A stretch of 22,190 nt of DNA from an uncultured Collinsella sp. GTDB taxonomy: Bacteria; Actinomycetota; Coriobacteriia; Coriobacteriales; Coriobacteriaceae. The stretch is from NCBI GenBank assembly GCA_902493895.1, contig CABUQW010000033.1, forward strand, positions 1 through 22,190, read 5' to 3'. Numbering within the stretch: position 1 is the stretch's first letter; every line of letters begins with the position of its first letter. The translations under genes were made by a program, and so were the position numbers. Positions 1-5,015 of this stretch are shown here, piece by piece. The notes beneath the pieces were generated by a model. It did no database searches. It was not told the origin of the DNA and worked only from the letters and a program-made list of their open reading frames with translations.

Positions 1-49
1 TGCTTAAACTGCTCAATTTTTCGTGCTCACGGTGCTCATTTCCCAGTGA

Positions 50-457
50 TCACTCGGACCACTTCTTAGTGAACATCAACAAGTACTCGCTCTCGGCAGA
101 TAGGTTTGATCCGAGCCACGGATCGCCATCGAGGAAGAACTCCGGCCAGCGCTGCGTGAACAGCGCTTGTTCGCGCTTCCAGCGGCGCAGCTTTTCCTCG
201 TTGGCCTCTTCCCTGCCGCGCGAGGTGAACTCGTAGTGATACAGCTCGGCATGGGGCGTAAAGATGGTGCGGTAACCCGCCTCCCACACGCGCAGACAAA
301 AGTCCGCGTCGTTAAAGCTGACGGCGAATTCCTTGTTATAGCCTTCGACCTGCTCAAATACGTCGCGTCGGACCATCTGACAAGCGCCCGTTACGGCGCT
401 GAAGTTGCCGGGGCGCACGGCGCGGGCAAGATAGCCCTCGCGCTTTGCAAAAGGCAT
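50..457 (-). pseudogene. Truncated C-terminal copy of a GT2 glycosyltransferase
   Basis: The reading frame matches the last ~125 residues of the 828-residue glycosyltransferase encoded at 5012-7498, sharing FSAVTGACQMVRRDVFEQV, FNDADFCLR, YHYEFTSRGREEANEEKLRR and SAESEY. Nucleotide similarity runs from about 83 to 449 against about 5025 to 5390, roughly 90% identical by eye, with a long perfectly identical stretch in the middle. It stops abruptly at both ends: the first GT2 domain and most of the second are missing, and after SAESEY the frame continues into an unrelated LLMFTKKWSE tail. No catalytic NDTE-type motif remains, so activity is very unlikely. No ribosome binding site decides the start; the ATG is only the first in-frame one. 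This is most likely a relic of duplication or recombination. A fused fragment from a different but closely related glycosyltransferase is also possible. Confidence 0.85.
83..449. repeat. Direct repeat, copy 1 (glycosyltransferase 3' end)
   Basis: About 367 bp that align without gaps, by eye, to 5025-5390 in the same orientation, with roughly 38 substitutions. The central part, encoding the RREEANEEKLRRWKRE region, is identical over several tens of bases. The two copies bracket about 4.6 kb of AT-richer accessory genes. They could support homologous recombination that deletes the block between them. Confidence 0.85.
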
Positions 458-463
458 CTTTGT

Positions 464-518
464 GGCCGCAAATTAAAAAACGCAATACCATGCCCATATC
501 GATACGTCATATGCGGCC
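464..518. repeat. Inverted repeat GGCCGCA / TGCGGCC
   Basis: Perfect 7-bp arms at 464-470 and 512-518, separated by 41 bases. It begins about 15 bases beyond the point where similarity to the intact glycosyltransferase ends, so it may mark the recombination junction. The loop is long and there is no T-tract, so a terminator is unlikely. Chance occurrence cannot be excluded. Confidence 0.3.
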
Positions 519-526
519 AGCGCATT

Positions 527-903
527 CTATTGATGTGGAAACCGGTTCGATTCCTTGATTAAAACCGAAGCCTCTACAGCAATTAATAGCGCCTCCAACA
601 ACACCAGCACCAGAAACATGCCAACCGAGCCATCATCGACGGTCTCAGAAAACTTCGCAACGGTTACCACGTCAGCCTTCGGCTCGATCGGCTTCTTAAC
701 AGCAGCCTCGATGATAGTCGTCTTAGTTGCAACAACCGTGGGCGATACTATGTCTATAACAGGCCTTGCGTGCCCACGACTCGCTTGACTAGATGGTTAT
801 CGACCAACCCGCAACAACCAGAGAACACTAGTTCAGAATCCCAATCGTTCCACCACCAGCGTAGAGGGATCGTCGGCAAATCACGCATGCGGTGGAAAAT
901 GGC
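527..903 (-). pseudogene. Decayed gene remnant with C-terminal membrane segment
   Basis: On the minus strand two overlapping frames look protein-like but neither has a convincing start. The upstream frame (about 903 down to 754) encodes a peptide containing HRMRDLPTIPLRWWWNDW and VFSGCCGLVDNHLVKRV before a TAG. The downstream frame (796 down to 527) encodes an acidic/basic stretch with KKPIEPKADVVTVAKF, then a hydrophobic segment GMFLVLVLLEALLIAVEASV and a short polar tail ending ESNRFPHQ. The simplest reading is one gene broken by a frameshift, truncated at its 5' end, whose product ended in a membrane anchor. I do not recognise the family. The plus-strand ORF over the same bases has no ribosome binding site and looks like a shadow. 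Confidence 0.4.
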
Positions 904-915
904 AAGAGCCTAAAT

Positions 916-1995
916 TTAGTTCGAAGCTTTATTTAACAAATCGAAAGGGCCGATAAAACGCATGATGAAACTAACCAAGAGCCTCCTGAGACCCTCCAGC
1001 AACAAGCAAATCACAAACACAGCCGTTGGAACCAGAAGCACCTGCAATAATCCCAGTCCAACGCCGACACGCGTAAAGGGAAACAGCGAGCTCCAAAGCC
1101 AACTTCGGATAGGCGCATAGTCAGAAATAAGATAAGTAGCAAAACAAAGCCTCGCTACAGCGTTTACGAAACGGGAGGAAAAATGCGGCATCTTTAAATC
1201 GACCAACAAGACAGAAACTGCTATAGCTAACGAAAAAATAGACGCCGGTGAACCGAAAAAACCGCTATACAAATTCGCAAAGGTCGAGCCCAGCAAGCCA
1301 TCAAAATGGAATTGACCGTAAAACGAGATTGCAACTCCCACAAAGGAAGCAATGCCGCAAGCAACCAGGAGCCGCATATCCACTATTGACAAGTCTACAT
1401 ACCAGCGAATATAGCAAACAACAACGCAAATTATAATAAAATCTACTAGTAGCCCGTCGATGGGAATCCAAAAGAGCGGCACATACCGCAGGAATCCAAA
1501 GACAGAGACCAGAAAAACTCCTAGATACAGATGTAGTTTCTGGCCCAACGCATGCAAAGCCGGAAGTATAAAGGGCAGCAAAAATACAAGCCAAGCATAG
1601 ACGGTTACAAACCACCAACTAGAACCAGTAAGAGTTGGTGCAAAAATATCTATCAAATTGGTTGGACTTACTTGAATATCGCCGCGAAGCATGAAGAAAA
1701 AGCCCAGCGCAATACTATAAAAGAGAACCGTGCCTTCGATTGAAGCTATCTGTTTAACAGCCTTGTTTATGGAGTATTCGACTTTCCCCGCAACAAACCA
1801 GATTGTTATGGCAACAAAGCAGCCGACCGCAGTTCTTCCAATTGGATAGAAAAAGATATTGTAGAAAAACCTAGTAAACGAATCAGGAAATACGGAAACA
1901 GAATCAACGTTGTGAACAACAAAATGCTGAGCCATTACCGTCCACATAAGGACAATGCGAAGTAATTCGATACGGGAATCTCGCATTTTTACCAT
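916..1995 (-). CDS. Acyltransferase 3 family membrane protein
   Basis: Predicted 359-residue integral membrane protein with about ten hydrophobic segments. It begins with the family hallmark, an Arg-rich start followed by a helix (SRIELLRIVLMWTVMAQHF, residues ~6-25) that holds the conserved His. This fits the acyltransferase-3 family (PF01757), which moves acetyl or other acyl groups across the membrane onto sugars of capsules, O-antigens or teichoic acids. The ATG at 1995 is chosen because GGGAG lies four bases upstream; the open frame extends to a TTG 21 bases earlier, but that would place the ribosome binding site inside the gene. The DNA is clearly AT-richer than the glycosyltransferase genes to the right, as is common for recently acquired polysaccharide-modifying genes. 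Neighbours on both sides are gene debris, so its partner transferases are not obvious. Substrate unknown. Confidence 0.8.
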   Translation of the reverse strand: MVKMRDSRIELLRIVLMWTVMAQHFVVHNVDSVSVFPDSFTRFFYNIFFYPIGRTAVGCFVAITIWFVAGKVEYSINKAVKQIASIEGTVLFYSIALGFFFMLRGDIQVSPTNLIDIFAPTLTGSSWWFVTVYAWLVFLLPFILPALHALGQKLHLYLGVFLVSVFGFLRYVPLFWIPIDGLLVDFIIICVVVCYIRWYVDLSIVDMRLLVACGIASFVGVAISFYGQFHFDGLLGSTFANLYSGFFGSPASIFSLAIAVSVLLVDLKMPHFSSRFVNAVARLCFATYLISDYAPIRSWLWSSLFPFTRVGVGLGLLQVLLVPTAVFVICLLLEGLRRLLVSFIMRFIGPFDLLNKASN

Positions 1996-2035
1996 AATGC
2001 TCCCAAGTAAAATCAAAACCTAATAATACCTCGAC

Positions 2036-2153
2036 CTAGAACCGTTCGAGAATCTCCTCGGCGTTCTCTCGCAGATAGATATCTAGGTCCGGCACGGCAA
2101 ACTGAACGTAGCCCCTCTGTGGTGCCTGAATAACCTCTCTCTGAAAAGTTTGA
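2036..2153 (-). pseudogene. C-terminal remnant of an unidentified protein
   Basis: A minus-strand frame of about 39 codons ends at a TAG (2036-2038) and encodes a plausible protein tail with QRGYVQFAVPDLDIYLREN and a final EEILERF. It is closed upstream by a stop at about 2154, with no start codon or ribosome binding site, so it is at most a 3' fragment. The pattern of a hydrophobic beta-strand ending in a proline followed by an amphipathic helix resembles the tail of some bacterial AAA-type ATPases, but that is only an impression. It lies directly upstream of the acyltransferase gene in the same orientation. GC content is higher than in the flanking genes. Confidence 0.3.
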
Positions 2154-2217
2154 CTCTGGTGGGGCTACGAACAGAAAGTTGGACTGCGGGATGGTCGGGA
2201 CTGGAGGTTAGCATGCG

Positions 2218-2249
2218 CTATTAGCGCCGGGCGATCTAGCCACTAATAG
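2218..2249. repeat. Inverted repeat CTATTAG / CTAATAG
   Basis: Perfect 7-bp arms at 2218-2224 and 2243-2249 around an 18-base GC-rich centre. It sits in the debris between the acyltransferase and HEPN genes. It could be an operator, a mobile-element end or chance; there is no run of T to make it a terminator. Confidence 0.3.
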
Positions 2250-2311
2250 TCAAACGATTTTGACCAATCCCGGTCACCGAACGATGGCCGCCGTGCCTCC
2301 CCGCCGATGTT

Positions 2312-2336
2312 ACGCCGGTGGTGCCAACACCGGCGT
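2312..2336 (+). promoter_or_regulatory. Strong hairpin just upstream of a ribosome binding site
   Basis: Nine perfectly paired bases, ACGCCGGTG (2312-2320) and CACCGGCGT (2328-2336), with a 7-base loop. The stem ends one base before an AGGAGG ribosome binding site (2338-2343) serving a GTG at 2353. In a transcript it would stack directly against the ribosome binding site. There is no following T-tract. Whether it ever had a role is unknown, since the ORF downstream looks truncated. Confidence 0.4.
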
Positions 2337-2352
2337 TAGGAGGGCCATTGAG

Positions 2353-2508
2353 GTGAACAAGAGACAAGATGACCTACAGGAGATTATAGACGCGACGCTC
2401 CGGGAAATGGCCGCGGAGGGGGCGACGGGTTCGACCCATTGGCAGTTTAGCCCCCGCTACAAATGGACCATTTCTGCTGGCTGTATTCTATTTTTCCTTC
2501 TTTTTTAA
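2353..2508 (+). pseudogene. Small ORF, probably the 5' remnant of a larger gene
   Basis: A GTG at 2353 is preceded by a perfect AGGAGG at nine bases' spacing. It opens a 51-codon frame starting with NKRQDDLQEIIDATLREMAAEG, an amphipathic helical stretch that looks like genuine coding sequence. After roughly residue 34 the frame crosses into the AT-rich sequence that is the antisense of the neighbouring HEPN gene, and its last residues (ISAGCILFFLLF) are probably an artefact of that junction. I read it as the surviving start of a gene whose 3' part was replaced. An intact small protein with a C-terminal hydrophobic tail is the alternative. Family not recognised. It overlaps the end of the HEPN gene by about 60 bases in convergent orientation. 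Confidence 0.35.
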
Positions 2509-3199
2509 GCACTTGACTATATGTAAACCAGTCCTTATCCGTAATACCAAGTTCATCTTTAATTTTTCGCTTTGAATTAATGCCATCGCTAATTGCTGCG
2601 AGGATTTTCTCTTCGATGTCAACCGTTTTTCCAGGTCCCTTTTGTATGGTATTAATCGCCAAGACCAATGAATTAAGCCTAATGACGCCTCGAGCTGTCA
2701 AATCAAATTCCTTACCATCGGATGTAACGGTTCCATCCTCAAAAATAAACACAAAACGCTCTAATGTGTCGGTTTTAAATGCAAAACGACCATGCGCGAG
2801 AGCATTTCTTATGTGATAAAACAAACTCATGTATTTGCTCGTATTGCCCTTCGAATTAATTTTCACAAACGCCATGCGCTGATCATCAATATTTTCGTAA
2901 AAAAGCTCATCCAAGTTTAGCTTTTTGCAGGTGTCCTCTAATTCTTTCTTGCTTCTTACCGCAAGCATCACATCAACATCCCTGCGACTAAATATAGCCT
3001 GATTTAGAGAAGTCTTTAAGCTTCGAATCCCTACCCAAGGGGCGGGCGCCCATTTATCAATCTCATTATTTTTACGATTACTCTGACCAGGGCAGGGAGA
3101 CTCAATCAGGAAAAAATGAACTATACGCATCCAACTAGAGTCTTCCAGAACCTGTTGCGGCAGGGGCTCGGTTAGCCATGAAGTTCGGAGTAATGCCAT
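2447..3199 (-). CDS. HEPN-domain protein with C-terminal winged helix
   Basis: A 250-residue protein. Its centre holds YHIRNALAHGRF (residues ~128-139), which contains the Arg-x4-His signature (R131, H136) of HEPN domains, known as RNases in toxin-antitoxin, abortive-infection and CRISPR-associated proteins. The segment around it resembles the pEK499_p136-type HEPN family. Residues ~195-245 (IEEKILAAISDGINSKRKIKDEL, then a helix and a basic hairpin) look like a winged helix-turn-helix. The ATG at 3199 has GGAGG five to six bases upstream. A 38-codon ORF ends just before that ribosome binding site, so the two are probably cotranscribed. The DNA is AT-rich, unlike the polysaccharide genes. A combined RNase/DNA-binding or RNA-binding role in phage defence or stress is an inference. 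Non-catalytic HEPN proteins also exist. Confidence 0.6.
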   Translation of the reverse strand: MALLRTSWLTEPLPQQVLEDSSWMRIVHFFLIESPCPGQSNRKNNEIDKWAPAPWVGIRSLKTSLNQAIFSRRDVDVMLAVRSKKELEDTCKKLNLDELFYENIDDQRMAFVKINSKGNTSKYMSLFYHIRNALAHGRFAFKTDTLERFVFIFEDGTVTSDGKEFDLTARGVIRLNSLVLAINTIQKGPGKTVDIEEKILAAISDGINSKRKIKDELGITDKDWFTYSQVLKKEGKIEYSQQKWSICSGG

Positions 3200-3211
3200 G
3201 TCTACCTCCAG

Positions 3212-3328
3212 CTAGAGCTTTGCAATCAACATCACAATGCATTTCTCGCCATTAGCAAAAAACTCACGTACGAGAGTCTTCTTAAGTGTCTCAAGCATTT
3301 CAATCTGTCGTTTCATGTTAAATCGCAT
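3212..3328 (-). CDS. Small leader ORF upstream of the HEPN gene
   Basis: A 38-codon frame: ATG at 3328, AGGAA eight bases upstream, TAG at 3212-3214. The product starts MRFNMKRQIEMLETLKKTL and ends with FFANGEKCIVMLIAKL: a basic amphipathic helix followed by a hydrophobic strand. Its stop codon lies directly next to the GGAGG of the HEPN gene, 12 bases before the HEPN ATG, so translational coupling is likely. It is too short to classify. It could be an antitoxin-like or leader peptide, or the detached N-terminus of an originally longer protein. Confidence 0.4.
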   Translation of the reverse strand: MRFNMKRQIEMLETLKKTLVREFFANGEKCIVMLIAKL

Positions 3329-3339
3329 CTTTATATTCC

Positions 3340-3435
3340 TATCGTAAGTTATATCGAGATTTATCGGTTTATATAAACTTGTATAAGCTTATCGCGGAAT
3401 ATCGTTTGTTTCGACCTGCTAAATCCAACATATCG
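3340..3435. repeat. Cluster of six TATCG motifs in an AT-rich intergenic region
   Basis: TATCG occurs on the plus strand at 3340, 3352, 3362, 3390, 3400 and 3431. Several spacings are about one helical turn (12, 10 and 10 bases). Two copies extend to ATATCGAGA (3351-3359 and 3430-3438), and a perfect ATAAGCTTAT palindrome lies at 3383-3392. The cluster sits between the divergent HEPN unit (starting at 3328) and the DUF4869 gene (starting at 3589), where shared operators would be expected. The winged helix of the HEPN protein is a conceivable binder. No function is proven. Confidence 0.45.
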
Positions 3436-3466
3436 AGACAGCCAATTACCGCAGGATAGAAAGTTG

Positions 3467-3478
3467 TTACACCTGTAA
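3467..3478. promoter_or_regulatory. Palindrome TTACA-CC-TGTAA, possible operator
   Basis: A perfect 5-bp inverted repeat with a two-base centre, located about 110 bases upstream of the DUF4869 start. Its size and symmetry suit a dimeric regulator. Short palindromes also occur by chance in AT-rich DNA, so this is only a candidate. Confidence 0.25.
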
Positions 3479-3588
3479 AAGTCATCGGTTCGTTCTAACA
3501 GACGTGCTGAATGACCCGTTATCCACGGCCTGAGGGAAATCGACCCCAACATGGTAAAGTAGTCGCAACAAGCAACCATGGAGGAACA

Positions 3589-4041
3589 ATGCTCAGCATT
3601 CACTACGGCGACAGAGACGATGTGATTTATGACACATCAACATTCTTTGATTACAGTTATTCTCCCTCTTGGCTGCAAGATCCACTGTCACAGCGTATCA
3701 TCAAATCTATTGACAATGGGACGGTTCTTGGCGCAAACGCAATCGACACCAAGGTGCTCGGAGTTATTCCACCCGAGAAATTATCAACGGGCACCAAAAC
3801 ACTTCTGCTGATGCTCTTTATGCCTCAAAATCTCTACAACGCCTCTACCTGCGGAGATAATTGCGCCTACTGGATTTTGCGCATCGCTTCTAAACATGAC
3901 ATAACCATTAACCTCTACCACATGATGGATTTTGGTAAAGGGCGTTTTACAGTCCGCGTCACCAATACCGGACAGATTGTTCACACCATGGATGAGCTTG
4001 TCCTTATCTCGGCAAAATGTCTGAGGGAGGCTCGAGCATGA
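3589..4041 (+). CDS. DUF4869-type protein, first gene of a two-gene unit
   Basis: A 150-residue soluble protein. It begins MLSIHYGD, continues with a stretch around SWLQDPLSQRIIKSID and VLGVIPPEKLSTGTKTLLL, and has a STCGDNCAYWILRI motif (residues ~86-99) with two cysteines. This pattern fits my recollection of DUF4869 proteins, which have no assigned function and are common in gut Firmicutes and Coriobacteria. The ATG at 3589 is chosen because GGAGGAA stands just ahead of it; the longer open frame from 3511 has no ribosome binding site. The stop codon overlaps the start of the next gene by four bases (ATGA), so the two products are almost certainly made together and may interact. The Cys-Gly-Asp-Asn-Cys segment could bind metal or be structural. 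Function unknown. Confidence 0.7.
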   Translation: MLSIHYGDRDDVIYDTSTFFDYSYSPSWLQDPLSQRIIKSIDNGTVLGANAIDTKVLGVIPPEKLSTGTKTLLLMLFMPQNLYNASTCGDNCAYWILRIASKHDITINLYHMMDFGKGRFTVRVTNTGQIVHTMDELVLISAKCLREARA

Positions 4042-5015
4042 GAGGGGAATACCAGCTGACCGTAAGAACCAATAAAGTTCAAGTCAAACTCACCATTCGT
4101 CGAAACCTGACCATCATCCAAGGCAAAAGCGCCACAGGCAAAACCACGCTGCTGGACAGCCTTCGTGCATACGAAAACCTAGGAGCCCAAAGCGGGATAA
4201 CCGTTAATTGCGCAGCCCCCTGCCGAGTCATCGGCGGCATTAATTGGGAAGCGCAACTCAGTCGCATCGACAACAGTATTGTGTTTGTGGACGATACACA
4301 AAAATTCGTAAGGAGCCATGCCTTCCAACATGCGGCTCGGCACAGCTCTAACTACTACGTCATAGTTGCCAGGGACGAATTGCCCCAGCTCCCCTATAGC
4401 GTTGATGAGATCTATGGCCTCAAAAACACCAACAGGGCCACAACAAAATATCCCGTCTACACACGCACGTACACTTCTGCATACCGCATTTACGGAGACG
4501 AGCTCTACGATGGAGAGCTACCAGAAGAAGTCATCGTCGAAGACAGTAACGCCGGCTATGAATTCTTTAAAGTCCTGTGTGCCAAAAGCGGAATTCGCTG
4601 CGTAAGTGCCGGTGGCAAATCAAACATATACGAAACCGCTCTGAGCTCTCCAGCCCAAAAGCTGCTCGTAATTGCAGATGGAGCCGCTTTTGGTCCCGAG
4701 ATGCCTTATGTCTATTCACTCAGGAGATTTAAGAAGATCGAACTCTTTTTGCCGGAATCGTTTGAATGGCTTGTGCTGAGATCGGGACTCTTCAACGATG
4801 CCCAAACGCAAGACATGCTCCTGCATCCTGCCGATTTCATCGACTGCGAGAAGTTCTTCAGCTGGGAACAGTTCTTTACGAAACAGCTTAGGGAGCTGAC
4901 CCGAGACAGCTACCTAGCCTACAGAAAAGAAACTCTCAATTCCGCCTACCTACAGCAACATGAGCTCAACACGATTGCTGAATCGCTACCCAAACTCGGA
5001 ATCACTTCGCGCTAG
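4038..5015 (+). CDS. P-loop ATPase with possible TOPRIM-like C-terminal region
   Basis: A 325-residue protein translated from an ATG overlapping the previous stop, with GGGAGG seven bases upstream. Walker A is GKSATGKT (residues 29-36) and Walker B is IVFVDD (81-86), so it should bind ATP. There is no ABC signature, so it is a minimal ATPase core rather than a transporter subunit. Residues ~160-225 show a pattern like TOPRIM folds: an acidic VIVEDS strand (Glu168), a Gly-rich SAGGKSN turn and a LLVIADG strand (Asp214) followed by FG. The second Asp of the usual DxD is Ala here, so nuclease activity is doubtful. ATPase plus TOPRIM recalls OLD/GajA-type defence nucleases, but this chain is much shorter. 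Its TAG shares a CTAG with the convergent glycosyltransferase stop. It probably works with the DUF4869 partner; function unknown. Confidence 0.65.
   Translation: MRGEYQLTVRTNKVQVKLTIRRNLTIIQGKSATGKTTLLDSLRAYENLGAQSGITVNCAAPCRVIGGINWEAQLSRIDNSIVFVDDTQKFVRSHAFQHAARHSSNYYVIVARDELPQLPYSVDEIYGLKNTNRATTKYPVYTRTYTSAYRIYGDELYDGELPEEVIVEDSNAGYEFFKVLCAKSGIRCVSAGGKSNIYETALSSPAQKLLVIADGAAFGPEMPYVYSLRRFKKIELFLPESFEWLVLRSGLFNDAQTQDMLLHPADFIDCEKFFSWEQFFTKQLRELTRDSYLAYRKETLNSAYLQQHELNTIAESLPKLGITSR

Noticed and set aside
544..554. GGTTCGATTCC, the T-loop motif of tRNAs, as part of a tRNA gene or attachment site
   Set aside because: The flanking bases do not pair as a T-stem, and no acceptor stem, D-arm or anticodon arm is found upstream on that strand.
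555..788. 77-codon plus-strand ORF with a hydrophobic stretch, as a small membrane protein
   Set aside because: No ribosome binding site; the minus strand over the same bases reads as a more protein-like tail with a clear membrane segment.
2145..2260. Insertion sequence end between the acyltransferase and HEPN genes
   Set aside because: Short inverted repeats are present, but no transposase fragment, paired terminal repeats or target duplication can be shown.
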